Positions 42,564 through 53,015 of a stretch of DNA of 64,000 nucleotides are shown one piece after another. The notes beneath the pieces were generated by a model. That model was given only the letters and a program-made list of their open reading frames with translations. It was not told the DNA's origin and searched no databases. The translations under genes and the position numbers were made by a program. Positions within the stretch are counted from its first letter, which is position 1. Each line of letters begins with the position of its first letter. The stretch spans positions 1-64,000 of the forward strand of contig JAETNT010000019.1 in NCBI GenBank assembly GCA_021772025.1, read 5' to 3'. Origin of the DNA: Enterocloster bolteae. GTDB lineage: Bacteria > Bacillota > Clostridia > Lachnospirales > Lachnospiraceae.

Positions 42564-43853
42564 ATGGAATTTCAAAGAGCCTCTCGCTTGCAGGGCCAGG
42601 TCACAGTTCCCGGAGACAAATCCATTTCCCACCGCAGCATTATGTTTGGTTCTATTGCCAAGGGAATTACGGAGATTGACAATTTCCTTCAAGGGGCGGA
42701 CTGTCTCTCTACCATGGCCTGTTTTCAACGAATGGGGATCCATATCGAAAATAAAGGCAGCCGGGTAGTTGTTCATGGAAACGGCCTTCACGGCTTAAAG
42801 GCCCCTTTAGGAGACGGAGTCTTAGACTGCGGGAATTCCGGAACGACTACCCGGCTGATTTCCGGCATTTTAGCCGCCCAGGATTTTTCTGTTACCCTCA
42901 CCGGGGATGCTTCCATCCAAAAACGGCCTATGCAGCGGATTATTGCCCCCTTAAGCCAGATGGGGGCCCATATTACCAGCATAAACGGAACCGGCTGTGC
43001 ACCTCTTTATATACGTGGTCAGAAACTTCACGGTATTTCCTATGAAAGCCCGGTAGCCTCCGCTCAGGTAAAATCCGCAATTCTTCTTGCCGGCCTTTAT
43101 GCCGACAAGGAAACCCGTGTCAGAGAACCGGCTTTGTCTCGAAACCACACCGAATTGATGCTTCAAAGCTTTGGCGCAGATGTCCGCACAGAGGATACCA
43201 CCGCAGTGATACAGCCCGCCCGGGAGCTATTCGGATGCAGGCTCTCCGTCCCGGGAGACATTTCCTCCGCTGCCTTTTTCCTGGCTGCCGGGCTTATGGT
43301 TCCCGGTTCGGAGATTCTTCTGAAAAACGTAGGAATCAACCCCACCCGGGACGGCATCCTTCATGTGTGCCGGAATATGGGTGGCAATCTTACTCTTTTA
43401 AATGTCAGAACAGAAGGAGGCGAGCCTACTGCAGATATCCTGGCGAGCCACAGTTCACTTCATGGTACCGTAATTGAAGGTTCCATCATTCCTACCCTCA
43501 TTGACGAACTTCCCATTATTGCTGCCATGGCCTGTGTGGCAGACGGAACCACCATTATCCGGGATGCTGCCGAGTTAAAAGTCAAGGAATCCAACCGAAT
43601 TGAGGTAATGGTGAAAAATCTTTCCGCCATGGGCGCAGATGTGGCGGAAACAGAGGACGGAATGATTATTCGGGGCGGAAAGCCCCTCCATGGAGCGGTT
43701 ATTGACAGCCGGCTGGATCACCGCATTGCCATGACCTTTGCGGTAACTTCCTTGTGTGCGGACGGCATTACAAAAATTAAAGGGGCTGAATGTGTCAATA
43801 TCTCCTACCCTGAGTTTTATCGGGATTTAAAAACTCTCTCCGGCAAAGCTTAA
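42564..43853 (+). CDS. aroA: 3-Phosphoshikimate 1-carboxyvinyltransferase (EPSP synthase)
   Basis: A 429-residue EPSP synthase, step six of the shikimate pathway. The substrate-binding motifs are visible: VPGDKSISHRSIMFGSIA at the start, LDCGNSGTTTRLISG at about residue 92, SAQVKSAILLAGLYA, DELPIIAAMA, and DHRIAMTFAV near the end. The GNSGTTTR loop differs from the GNAGTA of glyphosate-sensitive class I enzymes and is like class II enzymes; drug sensitivity was not inferred further. AAGGAGG precedes ATG. It overlaps the convergent aldo/keto reductase gene by four bases. Confidence 0.97.
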   Translation: MEFQRASRLQGQVTVPGDKSISHRSIMFGSIAKGITEIDNFLQGADCLSTMACFQRMGIHIENKGSRVVVHGNGLHGLKAPLGDGVLDCGNSGTTTRLISGILAAQDFSVTLTGDASIQKRPMQRIIAPLSQMGAHITSINGTGCAPLYIRGQKLHGISYESPVASAQVKSAILLAGLYADKETRVREPALSRNHTELMLQSFGADVRTEDTTAVIQPARELFGCRLSVPGDISSAAFFLAAGLMVPGSEILLKNVGINPTRDGILHVCRNMGGNLTLLNVRTEGGEPTADILASHSSLHGTVIEGSIIPTLIDELPIIAAMACVADGTTIIRDAAELKVKESNRIEVMVKNLSAMGADVAETEDGMIIRGGKPLHGAVIDSRLDHRIAMTFAVTSLCADGITKIKGAECVNISYPEFYRDLKTLSGKA

Positions 43854-45031
43854 ACACCTCCAAACCGTTTCAGAGCCCAAGCGGCCAGATGATACAGAGG
43901 GGTCTCATAGGTTTTCGCTACTTGTTCTAATTTATCACGGATTGGAATGCCCTGAGGGCAGTGTTTCTCACATTTTCCGCATTTGACGCAGAGAGAAGCA
44001 TTGCTCTTTTCCTTTTTTATGGTCGTACACATCACATACTCCCGGATTCCCTTCCAATAACCGTCCAAGGCACCGGCGTTAAGACACCGGAAAGAGCCGG
44101 GAATATCCACTCCGGCAGGGCAGGGCATACAGTATCCGCAGCCGGTGCAGCCTACCTTTACCTCCTTGTTAATTGCCTCTACCACCCTGGAGAACATCTC
44201 GTCTTCTTCTGCGGTAAAGGAGCCTGCCTCCGTGCGGGAGGCGGTTCTTATATTTTCCTCCAGCATTTCCATGGAATTCATGCCGGACAGAACTACCGTA
44301 ACTTCCGGCTGATTCCAGAGCCAGCCCAGAGCCCATTCCGCCGGGCTGCGCTTTGTATCCGTCTCTGCGAAAATTTTTACCGCCTTTTCCGGCAGCCCCC
44401 CTGCCAGCCTGCCGCCCCGAAGAGGCTCCATAATAATCACTGGCATTCCCTTTTTTGCTGCCGCCTTAAGGCCTTTCCTGCCTGCCTGGCTGTTCTCATC
44501 CAGATAATTATATTGGATCTGGCAGAAGTCCCATTCATAAGCATCCAGCAGGCGGATAAACTCGCTGCTGCTGCCATGATAAGAAAATCCCACATTGCGG
44601 ATAACGCCGTTTTTTTTCTTTTCCTCCAGCCATTCCAGCACTCCCAGGCTTTTTAAACGTTCCCATACCTTAATATCGGGAAGCATATGCATCAGGTAAT
44701 AATCAATATAATTGGTTTTCAGCCTTTCGCACTGCTGGCGGAAATATTTTTCCATATCTTCCCGGCTTTTTACAAAATAGTGGGGAAGTTTGGTGGCAAT
44801 TTTTATCGAGTCCCGAAGGCCGTTTTTATGGAGAATTTCTCCCAAAACCTCTTCACTTCCCGGATAAATATAAGCAGTATCGAAATAATTGATTCCCTCT
44901 TCCACTGCTTTTAAGATTTCCCTCTCCGTCTCCGCCTTGTCAATAGCTCCGCCTTTTCTTGGAAAACGCATACAGCCAAATCCCAGCGCCGACAGCTTTT
45001 CTCCATTTTTTTCATTGATTCGATATTGCAT
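43850..45031 (-). CDS. Aldo/keto reductase with 4Fe-4S ferredoxin domain
   Basis: A 393-residue oxidoreductase. The N-terminal 280 residues form the AKR barrel: LGFGCMRFPRK, NYFDTAYIYPGSEEVLGE (catalytic Asp and Tyr), KIATKLPHY and DYYLMHM. The C-terminal part has two cysteine clusters, CTGCGYCMPC and CVKCGKCEKHC, for ferredoxin-like Fe-S centres. This fused form is common in Clostridia; its substrates are unknown. It is the last gene of the run that begins with lon and engB; its start lies one base after the engB stop. Confidence 0.92.
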   Translation of the reverse strand: MQYRINEKNGEKLSALGFGCMRFPRKGGAIDKAETEREILKAVEEGINYFDTAYIYPGSEEVLGEILHKNGLRDSIKIATKLPHYFVKSREDMEKYFRQQCERLKTNYIDYYLMHMLPDIKVWERLKSLGVLEWLEEKKKNGVIRNVGFSYHGSSSEFIRLLDAYEWDFCQIQYNYLDENSQAGRKGLKAAAKKGMPVIIMEPLRGGRLAGGLPEKAVKIFAETDTKRSPAEWALGWLWNQPEVTVVLSGMNSMEMLEENIRTASRTEAGSFTAEEDEMFSRVVEAINKEVKVGCTGCGYCMPCPAGVDIPGSFRCLNAGALDGYWKGIREYVMCTTIKKEKSNASLCVKCGKCEKHCPQGIPIRDKLEQVAKTYETPLYHLAAWALKRFGGV

Positions 45032-45032
45032 A

Positions 45033-45635
45033 CTATTCTGCCTCTTCTTTGAGTCCGGCTTCTCTTTCCAAAATCGTCCAGATCTCTTCTCTTCCCTGCT
45101 TCGTCTCCGCAGAAAAGGGAATCAGAATATCCTCCTTTCCCAGAACCAGCCCTTCCCGGATCTTTTTTACCTGCCCGGCTACCTGACTGCGCTTTAGCTT
45201 GTCCAACTTAGTCGCAATGATAATAGGCTGCCAGCCGTTATGGACAATCCAGTCATACATCATTTTATCATTTTCCGAAGGGTCATGGCGGATGTCTACC
45301 AAAAGAAACACCTTTTTTAACATAAGGGACTTATTTAAATAATTCTCAATCATTTTCCCCCATTTTGCCTTTTCCTCCAGAGATACCTTGGCATAGCCGT
45401 AGCCCGGCAGATCCACATAATACATATCGTCGTTGATTCGGTAAAAATTGATAGTTTGAGTCTTTCCCGGCTGGGACGAAGTCCGGGCGTAAGCCTTCCG
45501 ATTCATTAACGCGTTAATCAGAGAAGATTTTCCTACATTTGATTTTCCGGCAAAGGCAAATTCCGGCAAGGTGTTCTGCGGCAGTTTGCTTTTAATTCCG
45601 CACACGGTTTCCAGATTTACATTTTTGATAATCAT
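45033..45635 (-). CDS. engB: Ribosome biogenesis GTP-binding protein YsxC/EngB
   Basis: A 200-residue GTPase needed for 50S subunit assembly. G1 is AGKSNVGKSSLIN, then the switch RTSSQPGKTQTINFY, G3 DLPGYG, G4 TKLDKL and G5 PFSAET. Length is standard. Its start overlaps the lon stop codon as ATGA, the arrangement seen in Bacillus where lon and ysxC are also joined. Confidence 0.97.
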   Translation of the reverse strand: MIIKNVNLETVCGIKSKLPQNTLPEFAFAGKSNVGKSSLINALMNRKAYARTSSQPGKTQTINFYRINDDMYYVDLPGYGYAKVSLEEKAKWGKMIENYLNKSLMLKKVFLLVDIRHDPSENDKMMYDWIVHNGWQPIIIATKLDKLKRSQVAGQVKKIREGLVLGKEDILIPFSAETKQGREEIWTILEREAGLKEEAE

Positions 45636-47944
45636 GCCAATGCCTCCTTTAATACATCTTCCATGGTTTTTACAAAAAGGATTTTCAGCCCTTTGGTAAT
45701 CTCCTTGGAAAGCTGAGCAATGTCCGGCTCATTCTTTTCCGGCACCAGAACTGTTTCGATGCGGGCCATCTTGGCTGCCAGAATCTTTTCCTTTAAACCT
45801 CCGATGGGAAGCACCCTCCCCCGCAGGGTAATCTCTCCGGTCATGGCTACCTTAGCCTTTACCGGCTGGTTAATAATTGCGGAAAGCATAGCAGTTGCCA
45901 TAGTAATTCCGGCAGATGGACCGTCCTTGGGAACTGCCCCTTCTGGAATGTGAATATGGATATCATGCTTTTCAAAATAATCGTCCGCCACCTGATACCT
46001 TGGACAAACGGAACGGATATAAGTTAAAGCTGTCTGAGCCGATTCCTTCATCACATCTCCTAACTGGCCGGTAAGCTGGAGGTTGCCTTTTCCCGGCATA
46101 ACGTTAACTTCAATTTGTAAGGTATCGCCGCCCACACTGGTCCAGGCCAGCCCCCTTACAATCCCCACCTCATCGGTTTCATTGGCATCCGTAAAGGAAA
46201 TCCGCTCCTTGCCCAGATATTTTTCCAGACTGCTCTCGGTAATCCGGATAGCCTGCTTTTTATTCTCCAAAAATTCTCTGGCTGCTTTCCGGCACAGATC
46301 TCCGATGCGCCGCTCTAAATTTCGAACTCCGGCTTCTCTGGTATAATTATGAATCACTTTCTCAAGAGCGTGATTAGAGATAGTCAGCTGCCGGGAGGTA
46401 AGACCGTTTCTCTCCAACTGCTTTTTCACCAAAAAGTCCTTGGCAATATGAAATTTTTCGTTCTCTGTGTAACTGGTGACCTCGATAATCTCCATACGAT
46501 CCAGAAGAGGCCCGGGAATTGTCTGAGTAGTGTTGGCCGTAGCGATAAACATAACCTGAGACAAATCGATAGGAAGCTCTACATAGTGATCTCGGAACTT
46601 TACATTTTGTTCCCCGTCCAGCACCTCCAAAAGGGCGGAAGAAGTATCCCCTTTATAATCGCTGCTGACTTTATCGATCTCGTCTAGCAGCATAAGCGGA
46701 TTGCTGACTCCGGCCTGGCGCAGGCCGTCCACCAGCCGGCCTGGCATAGCTCCCACATAGGTTCTCCTGTGCCCCCTAATCTCCGCCTCGTCCCGGACAC
46801 CGCCTAAGCTGATGCGGACATACTTTTTATTTAAGGCTCTTGCCACGGAACGTGCAATTGAAGTCTTACCGGTTCCCGGAGGCCCTACCAGACATAAAAT
46901 AGGACTGACTCCTTTGTCTGTCAGAGCACGGACCGCCAGATACTCTAAAATGCGCTCTTTCACCTTTTCCAGACCATAGTGATCTTCATTTAAAATCTTT
47001 TCTGCATGTCGGATATCATTATTATCCTTAGACATTTTTTTCCAAGGAAGCTCCAGAAGAGTCTCTATATAACTCCTGATTACATTACTTTCCTGACTGC
47101 TTCCAGGCATGGATTTTAACCGGCCAATCTCCTTGTTAATTTTCTCTTTTACCTCTTTTTCGGCTTTTAATGCCTTAAGCCGTTTTTCATATTCCTCAGA
47201 ATCAGATAAAGCACTGTCTTCCCCCAGCTCTTCCCGAATAATCCGAAGCTGTTCTCTTAATATATAGTCTCTTTGGTTTTTGCTGACAGCCCCCCGAACC
47301 TTTTCCTGAAACTGTTTCTTAATCCGAAGGATATCTAATTCAGAAATCAGGTTTCGGACGACTCTCTCATAGCGTTCCTCCAACTCCAGACTTTCCAATA
47401 CTTCCTGGCGCTGGGTATAATCCCAAGGCATCTGAATAGCAGTTTGATCCAGCAATTCTCCTAAATTCTCGATCACCATCAGTCCGGGCAAAAGCTCTTT
47501 CGCAATCTGAGGACTTTCCCTTCCGAATTCTTCCAGCTTTTCTTTTACAATACGAAGCATGGCCTCTTCCGCTGCCGGAGATACATTTCCCATGTCCTCC
47601 TGAATCAGTTCGATCTCACCTGTCAATGCCGGTTCTACGCTGTCAAATCCCAGAAGCACTGCTTTCTTTATTCCCTCTACCATAACCCGGACTACGCCGT
47701 CCGGAAGCTTTACCAGCTGTTTAATCTTAGCCACACAGCCCACGTGGTACAGATCCTCAATAGACGGATCGGCCACATCGCTCTGACGCTGGGCCACTAA
47801 AAAAACCTGCTGTTCACTTACCATAGCCCGCTCTATAGCAGCCTTAGACTTGGCTCTGCTGATATCAAAATGAACCATCATTTGGGGAAGTACGGCAAGT
47901 CCACGCAAAGCGATTACCGGTATGGTAATAGTTCTGTCCTCCAT
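45632..47944 (-). CDS. lon: ATP-dependent protease Lon
   Basis: A 770-residue LonA protease. The N-terminal substrate domain ([23 protein letters not shown]) is followed by the AAA+ domain with Walker [11 protein letters not shown] and Walker [12 protein letters not shown]. The C-terminal protease domain has the catalytic serine in [14 protein letters not shown] and the lysine in [10 protein letters not shown]. It degrades misfolded and regulatory proteins. The start chosen is ATG at 47944, behind AGGAGG; an extension of 19 codons runs towards clpX without a ribosome site. Confidence 0.98.
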   Translation of the reverse strand: MEDRTITIPVIALRGLAVLPQMMVHFDISRAKSKAAIERAMVSEQQVFLVAQRQSDVADPSIEDLYHVGCVAKIKQLVKLPDGVVRVMVEGIKKAVLLGFDSVEPALTGEIELIQEDMGNVSPAAEEAMLRIVKEKLEEFGRESPQIAKELLPGLMVIENLGELLDQTAIQMPWDYTQRQEVLESLELEERYERVVRNLISELDILRIKKQFQEKVRGAVSKNQRDYILREQLRIIREELGEDSALSDSEEYEKRLKALKAEKEVKEKINKEIGRLKSMPGSSQESNVIRSYIETLLELPWKKMSKDNNDIRHAEKILNEDHYGLEKVKERILEYLAVRALTDKGVSPILCLVGPPGTGKTSIARSVARALNKKYVRISLGGVRDEAEIRGHRRTYVGAMPGRLVDGLRQAGVSNPLMLLDEIDKVSSDYKGDTSSALLEVLDGEQNVKFRDHYVELPIDLSQVMFIATANTTQTIPGPLLDRMEIIEVTSYTENEKFHIAKDFLVKKQLERNGLTSRQLTISNHALEKVIHNYTREAGVRNLERRIGDLCRKAAREFLENKKQAIRITESSLEKYLGKERISFTDANETDEVGIVRGLAWTSVGGDTLQIEVNVMPGKGNLQLTGQLGDVMKESAQTALTYIRSVCPRYQVADDYFEKHDIHIHIPEGAVPKDGPSAGITMATAMLSAIINQPVKAKVAMTGEITLRGRVLPIGGLKEKILAAKMARIETVLVPEKNEPDIAQLSKEITKGLKILFVKTMEDVLKEALA

Positions 47945-48004
47945 CTTATTTCCTCCTATTTTGAAAAGGGGCCATTGCAACCGTGCAACAGCCCCTGTCA
48001 ATAT

Positions 48005-49303
48005 CTATGCAATCTCTCCAGTTCTATCTTTCTTTACTCTGGATGTCATTTTTCTGGGAACTACCGTATCACGGTATACGATTTCAGGCTGGCCTTTCCC
48101 CTCAATCACGTTCCCGGTAATGGTGCAAATTCCAATGGTGTCATCGGAAGGAATCTCATACATAATATCAGTCATTACTTTCTCAATAATGGACCTCAGC
48201 CCTCTGGCACCTGTTTTTCTCTCCACTGCCTCTTTGGCAATAGCCGTAAGGGCATCGTCGGTAAATTCAAGCCTTACGTCATCCAACTCAAACAGCTTCT
48301 CATATTGCTTAGTCAAAGCGTTTTTAGGCTCAGACAGTATCCTTACCAAAGCCTTTTCATCCAGCAGCTTTAACGAAACCGTAATGGGCACACGGCCGAT
48401 AAACTCCGGAATCAACCCGTACTTGGTCAAATCCTGGGGCATAACCTGCAAAAGCAGATCATCTATATCTCTCTGGTTCCGATCTGCAATTTCAGCGTTA
48501 AAGCCAATTGATCCTGTATTTAAACGGCTTTCCACAATCTTCTCTAATCCGTCAAAAGCTCCCCCGCAAATGAAAAGAATATTGGTAGTATCTATCTGCA
48601 AAAGCTCCTGATGGGGATGCTTTCTTCCTCCCTGAGGAGGAACGCTGGCTACGGTTCCTTCTAAAATCTTTAAGAGAGCCTGCTGAACACCTTCTCCGGA
48701 CACATCCCGGGTAATGGAAACATTTTCGGACTTTTTTGTGATTTTGTCGATCTCGTCAATATAAATAATGCCGTATTCTGCCTTGGCGATATCGTAATCC
48801 GCCGCCTGGATCAGCTTCAGAAGAATATTTTCCACATCTTCGCCTACATATCCTGCCTCTGTAAGAGCAGTTGCGTCTGCAATAGCAAAAGGAACTCCCA
48901 AAATTCTAGCCAGAGTCTGAGCCAGATAGGTCTTGCCGGAACCGGTGGGCCCCAGCATCAGGATATTACTCTTCTGTACCTCTACATCCAACGTCTTTCT
49001 GGAAGTAATTCTCTTATAATGATTATAAACGGCCACGGAAAGAACCTTTTTGGCCTCATCCTGTCCAATGACATATTCGTCCAAAAACTCTTTCAGCTCC
49101 TTGGGTTTAAGCAGATTAATATTGCCTAAATCCTGGGATGAGTCCAGTTCATCTCCCAGCTCTTCCTCTAAAATCTCACCGCAAAGTTCAATACATTCAT
49201 CGCAGATAAAAACATTGTTGGATCCGGCAATTAATTTCCGAACCTGATCCTGAGTCTTGCCGCAAAAAGAGCAGCGAATCTTTTCCTCTGGTCTGATTGG
49301 CAT
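48005..49303 (-). CDS. clpX: ATP-dependent Clp protease ATP-binding subunit ClpX
   Basis: A 432-residue AAA+ unfoldase. The zinc-binding domain holds CSFCGKTQ and CDECIELC within the first 40 residues. Walker A is [11 protein letters not shown], Walker [11 protein letters not shown], the pore loop GYVGEDVE, the ClpP-docking loop contains SIGF, and sensor 2 is in [10 protein letters not shown]. It feeds substrates, including tmRNA-tagged proteins, to ClpP, encoded 26 bases upstream. Confidence 0.98.
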   Translation of the reverse strand: MPIRPEEKIRCSFCGKTQDQVRKLIAGSNNVFICDECIELCGEILEEELGDELDSSQDLGNINLLKPKELKEFLDEYVIGQDEAKKVLSVAVYNHYKRITSRKTLDVEVQKSNILMLGPTGSGKTYLAQTLARILGVPFAIADATALTEAGYVGEDVENILLKLIQAADYDIAKAEYGIIYIDEIDKITKKSENVSITRDVSGEGVQQALLKILEGTVASVPPQGGRKHPHQELLQIDTTNILFICGGAFDGLEKIVESRLNTGSIGFNAEIADRNQRDIDDLLLQVMPQDLTKYGLIPEFIGRVPITVSLKLLDEKALVRILSEPKNALTKQYEKLFELDDVRLEFTDDALTAIAKEAVERKTGARGLRSIIEKVMTDIMYEIPSDDTIGICTITGNVIEGKGQPEIVYRDTVVPRKMTSRVKKDRTGEIA

Positions 49304-49329
49304 ACTTCCACCTTTCCTTAATCCGCCAA

Positions 49330-49911
49330 TTAGTGGCTTGCAATCACTGCATCCACCAGACCGTACTCCTTGGCCTCCTGGGCAGTCATATAGTTATCAC
49401 GTTCTGTATCGCGCTCAATGACTTCTAGAGGCTGCCCGGTATTGGCTGCTAATATTTCGTTTAATTTCTTTTTCGTTCTTAAAATATGGTCTGCCACAAT
49501 CTTAATATCGGTTGCCTGTCCCTGTGCGCCGCCGGAAGGCTGATGAATCATAACCTCAGCATTGGGGAGGGCAAAGCGCTTTCCCTTTGCGCCGCTGGAT
49601 AAAAGGAAGGCTCCCATGCTGGCAGCTATACCGATGCAGACCGTAGATACATCGCATTTAATATAGTTCATAGTATCATAAATCGCCATACCGGCCGTTA
49701 CAGAACCTCCGGGGCTGTTAATATAAAAGTTAATGTCTTTTCCCGGATCCTCTGACTCCAAAAATAAAAGCTGGGCCACTACCAGACTGGCAGTCACATC
49801 GTTTACTTCTTCACCTAAAAATACGATTCTTTCCTTTAACAGGCGGGAATAGATATCGTAAGAACGCTCACCTCTGCTGGTAGACTCAATGACATAAGGC
49901 ACTAAGCTCAT
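49330..49911 (-). CDS. clpP: ATP-dependent Clp protease proteolytic subunit
   Basis: A 193-residue serine protease of the Clp complex. The catalytic serine is in [14 protein letters not shown], the histidine in [11 protein letters not shown] and the aspartate in [10 protein letters not shown]. Length and the N-terminal [20 protein letters not shown] are standard. It lies between tig and clpX on the same strand. Confidence 0.98.
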   Translation of the reverse strand: MSLVPYVIESTSRGERSYDIYSRLLKERIVFLGEEVNDVTASLVVAQLLFLESEDPGKDINFYINSPGGSVTAGMAIYDTMNYIKCDVSTVCIGIAASMGAFLLSSGAKGKRFALPNAEVMIHQPSGGAQGQATDIKIVADHILRTKKKLNEILAANTGQPLEVIERDTERDNYMTAQEAKEYGLVDAVIASH

Positions 49912-50011
49912 GGTTTTATACTCCTTTCTTTTTGGCTGTTCATTCCCCAGCCACCATCAAATCCGGCAAAGCATTTTACCGAATTCTTTCACTGGATATC
50001 TGTAACAACAG

Positions 50012-50044
50012 GAAGTTGCAGTCAGGAATCCTGTCTGCAACTTC
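50012..50044 (-). other. Strong intercistronic hairpin between tig and clpP
   Basis: GAAGTTGCAG and CTGCAACTTC (10 bp), then an A-A mismatch and CAGG/CCTG, form a hairpin 16 bases after the tig stop. No T-run follows on the minus strand, so it is more likely an RNA processing or 3'-protection element than a full terminator. Confidence 0.6.
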
Positions 50045-50059
50045 TCGATACCTGGCAAA

Positions 50060-51346
50060 TTAAACTAACTTTGCTTCTGCTACCAGGAAATCAACTGCTT
50101 CCTGTACGGCCAGGTCTTTCTTCATCTGTTCTTTTTCAAATTCACCCATGTACTCTTTCAGCTTTTCCACTTCCATCTTGTAAGCATCCGCCATCTTTTG
50201 AAGTTCTTCATCAATACGCTCATCAGAAACCTGGATGTTCTCAGCAGCGGCTACAGCCTCCAGTACCAGTCTGGTCTGTATTCTGCGGACAGCCTGAGGC
50301 CTCATCTGCTCTTTTAAAGTATCCGGAGTCATGCCGGTGAATTTCATATACTGATCAAATGACATCCCCTGGCTCTGCATTCTCCGGGCAGTATCCTGAA
50401 GCATATTCATCACTTCATTTTCTATCATCGCATCCGGAAGTTCCATGGAAGCATTGGCGACAACTTTATCTACAACCCGGTTCTCATTTTCAGTGGCGGC
50501 CGCTCTCTCCTTCTTCTCAGCCAGCTTTGCACGAACATCGGATCTGTACTCATCTAAAGTCTCAAACTCAGAAACTTCACCTGCAAATTCGTCATTTAGC
50601 TCAGGGAGCTCTTTTACCTTAATCTCCTTTACGGTTACTTTAAACAGAGCCGGTTTGCCAGCCAGTTCCTTTGCATGGTATTTTGCCGGGAAGGTTACGT
50701 TTACTTCGCACTCCTGGCCGATGCTCTTACCAATCAGCTGCTCCTCAAAGGTATCGATAAAGGAATGGGAGCCGATAGTTAAGGAATAATCTGTTCCCTG
50801 ACCGCCGTCAAAGGCCTGACCGTCAATAAATCCTTCAAAATCAATAACGGTCTGATCTCCGTCTTCAACCGCCCGGTCTTCTACAGATACCAGTCTTGCA
50901 TTCTGATCCTGAACCTTTTTCAGCTCTGCCTCTACGTCCTCGTCGGAAACGGAAGCATCTGCTCTCTCAACCTCAATTCCTTTATAATCACCTAACGTCA
51001 CTTCCGGTTTTACCGCCACGGTAGCAGTATAAATAAAATCTTTCCCCTTTTCGATCTGAGTAATATCGATCTCCGGTCTGGAAACAATCTCCAGACCGCT
51101 TTCCTCCATAGCACCGGGATAGCTTTCATCAATAGCCTTGTTGGCTGCATCCTCATAGAATACGCCTGGACCGTACATTTTCTCAATCATGGCCTGCGGA
51201 GCCTTCCCTTTACGGAAACCGGGAATGTTAAATCTGTTTCTATTTTTGTCATAGGCCGACTTGATTGCCTTATCGAACTGCTCAGCCGGAACTTCCACAG
51301 TCAGCTTTGCCATGTTCTTTTCTAACTTTTCTACTTGTAAACTCAT
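50060..51346 (-). CDS. tig: Trigger factor
   Basis: A 428-residue ribosome-bound chaperone and prolyl isomerase. The N-terminal ribosome-docking domain has FNIPGFRKGKAP, the FKBP-type domain lies at about 150-240 (VIDFEGFIDGQAFDGG, with FIDTFEEQLIG) and the helical C-terminal domain follows. The start chosen is ATG at 51346 behind AAGGAGG; the longer frame has no ribosome site. It leads the tig-clpP-clpX-lon-engB cluster, a typical clostridial order. A TGATATAAT extended -10 lies at 51416-51421. Confidence 0.97.
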   Translation of the reverse strand: MSLQVEKLEKNMAKLTVEVPAEQFDKAIKSAYDKNRNRFNIPGFRKGKAPQAMIEKMYGPGVFYEDAANKAIDESYPGAMEESGLEIVSRPEIDITQIEKGKDFIYTATVAVKPEVTLGDYKGIEVERADASVSDEDVEAELKKVQDQNARLVSVEDRAVEDGDQTVIDFEGFIDGQAFDGGQGTDYSLTIGSHSFIDTFEEQLIGKSIGQECEVNVTFPAKYHAKELAGKPALFKVTVKEIKVKELPELNDEFAGEVSEFETLDEYRSDVRAKLAEKKERAAATENENRVVDKVVANASMELPDAMIENEVMNMLQDTARRMQSQGMSFDQYMKFTGMTPDTLKEQMRPQAVRRIQTRLVLEAVAAAENIQVSDERIDEELQKMADAYKMEVEKLKEYMGEFEKEQMKKDLAVQEAVDFLVAEAKLV

Positions 51347-51415
51347 GATATGGGTTCCTCCTTGAATAATATGTGAACCGCCATTTCTCCACAGGGCGTT
51401 ACACTTCAAGGTACG

Positions 51416-51424
51416 ATTATATCA
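51416..51424 (-). promoter_or_regulatory. Extended -10 promoter of tig
   Basis: On the minus strand TGATATAAT provides a TGn-extended -10 about 70 bases before the tig start. No good -35 is visible, as is usual for extended -10 promoters. Confidence 0.55.
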
Positions 51425-51473
51425 CAAGACCTTGGTAAATGCCAGCATTATTTTTTGTAACTATTCAGTTTTA

Positions 51474-52247
51474 TTATCTGGGCGCAATTTTAAAGCTTAC
51501 CGTAAGCCTGGCCACTATTTCCAGCTCTCCTGCCTCCACGCTCATGGGCGCAAAATCCGCTGCGGCCGCGGTTTCCACAGCGGCCTCTTTTGTATTGGCA
51601 TAACGTACTGTCTGGTTTTCTCCGTATTCCTGAATATCGGTAACTTCCAATACCTGGAAGCCTCCTGCCTCTCCCATAGCTTCCGCTTTGGTCTTTGCGG
51701 TTGTTACCGCCTTCTTTAATGCCTCCTGATAAACGGCATCATAATCACTGCACATATATTTTACATAATCAATGGAATTGGCTCCTGCTGCAACGGAACC
51801 GCCTAAAATATCCCCCACCTTCTCCATGGGGATGCCAACGACAGTAACCTGGGTAATCATTTCGTACCCTGTCAGCACCTGCCCTTCTGCTTCTGTCCAG
51901 TTATATCTGGGATTCAAACTGTAACCGGAAGTCTGGATAGAGCCTTCTTCCAGACCCTGAGATTTTAAATATTCTAACGTTTTGCTTAAAGACTCTTCAT
52001 TTTTCTGCTGGCATTTGGCAGCATCCGGATCCTCGGTATACACGCTGATGGAAACCTCCGCCACGTCCGGCACCGCCATTACCGTTTCCCGGCTCTGCAC
52101 CGTTACGGTATCATCCTCCTGCGACTGGCGGATATCCAGGACGCTTGGCATAACTACTTCTGATGATGTGCCTGCAGTACAGCCTGCTGCCAAAAGAGCT
52201 GTCATGACTGCCATTCCTGCTGCTATATATGCCTTTCTTATTTTCAT
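51474..52247 (-). CDS. SIMPL-domain (DUF541) lipoprotein
   Basis: A 257-residue secreted lipoprotein: MKIRKAYIAAGMAVMTALLA and lipobox AAGC. The SIMPL/DUF541 domain follows (VQSRETVMAVPDVAEVSISV, SLNPRYNWTE, GYEMITQVTV and VTTAKTKAEAMGEAGGFQVL). Members include BP26/OMP28 antigens and YggE-like proteins linked to oxidative stress; the biochemical role is unknown. Two ATG codons lie in tandem; the second (52247) has the better spacing to AAGGAGGG. The ribosome site partly lies in a 12-bp inverted repeat at 52258-52300. Confidence 0.9.
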   Translation of the reverse strand: MKIRKAYIAAGMAVMTALLAAGCTAGTSSEVVMPSVLDIRQSQEDDTVTVQSRETVMAVPDVAEVSISVYTEDPDAAKCQQKNEESLSKTLEYLKSQGLEEGSIQTSGYSLNPRYNWTEAEGQVLTGYEMITQVTVVGIPMEKVGDILGGSVAAGANSIDYVKYMCSDYDAVYQEALKKAVTTAKTKAEAMGEAGGFQVLEVTDIQEYGENQTVRYANTKEAAVETAAAADFAPMSVEAGELEIVARLTVSFKIAPR

Positions 52248-52257
52248 CATACACCCT

Positions 52258-52300
52258 CCTTATAATGATTGTTGATCTGCTATGTATTATCATTATAAGG
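52258..52300. promoter_or_regulatory. Perfect 12-bp inverted repeat over the ribosome site of the SIMPL gene
   Basis: CCTTATAATGAT and ATCATTATAAGG are exact arms with a 19-base spacer. On the minus strand the promoter-distal arm ends in AAGG, the first half of the AAGGAGGG ribosome site, while the first arm contains TATAAT. It could act as an operator pair at the promoter or as an RNA hairpin that masks the ribosome site. Confidence 0.55.
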
Positions 52301-52373
52301 ATTTTGGAAAAATATTGCTTTTCTTTTCCCTTAAAAAATGCTTACGACTTTGGGAAGAAGGGAATAGATTTCC

Positions 52374-53015
52374 CTACCCCTCTTTGTTCCCGGTAATGGA
52401 AAATAATACCCATTCTGCAATATTAACCGCATGATCTCCGATACGTTCAAAATATTTCGCAATCATCAAAAGGTCGATTGCATACTCACCATCTGTTTCC
52501 GGCTTGCTGAAAAGGTCAATCAGCATCTTTTTTACCTTATCAAAAAAACAATCTACAACATCGTCATATTCTATAACTGCTTTTGCCATTTTTATGTCCT
52601 TTTTTACAAAAGCGTCAATGCTGTCGGTTACCATCTTAATAACGGCAACCGACATATCATGAATAACCTGTGTATCATCCGTAGCGTGAATATTGGCCAA
52701 TGTGATAATTTCTGCTATGTCCGCAGACTGATCCCCGATCCTTGCCATATCTGTTACCATTTTTAATGCAGATGAAACCGTTCTTAAATCTTTTGCCACA
52801 GGCTGCCGCTGTAAAAGCAGCTTTAGACACATTGTTTCAATTTCACGCTCTTTATGAGCTATTTGAATCGAAAGTTCTGGAACTGTCTTTGCAAGTTCAG
52901 GCTTTCCTTTTGTCAACGCTTTTGCGGACATGGCAATCGCATCCTCACAAAATGACCCCATTGTAATCAATTCTTTATTCAACATATCTAACTGCTCATC
53001 AAATTTAAGGCGCAT
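52374..53015 (-). CDS. phoU: Phosphate transport system regulatory protein PhoU
   Basis: A 213-residue all-helical protein of two three-helix bundles. It carries the repeated metal-binding signature: ETMCLKLLLQRQPVAKDLRTV with RIGDQSADIAE in the first half and ERIGDHAVNIAEWV in the second. It couples the Pst transporter to the phosphate-sensing kinase and limits uptake. Its start codon overlaps the pstB stop (TAATG). It is the last gene of pstSCAB-phoU. Confidence 0.96.
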   Translation of the reverse strand: MRLKFDEQLDMLNKELITMGSFCEDAIAMSAKALTKGKPELAKTVPELSIQIAHKEREIETMCLKLLLQRQPVAKDLRTVSSALKMVTDMARIGDQSADIAEIITLANIHATDDTQVIHDMSVAVIKMVTDSIDAFVKKDIKMAKAVIEYDDVVDCFFDKVKKMLIDLFSKPETDGEYAIDLLMIAKYFERIGDHAVNIAEWVLFSITGNKEG

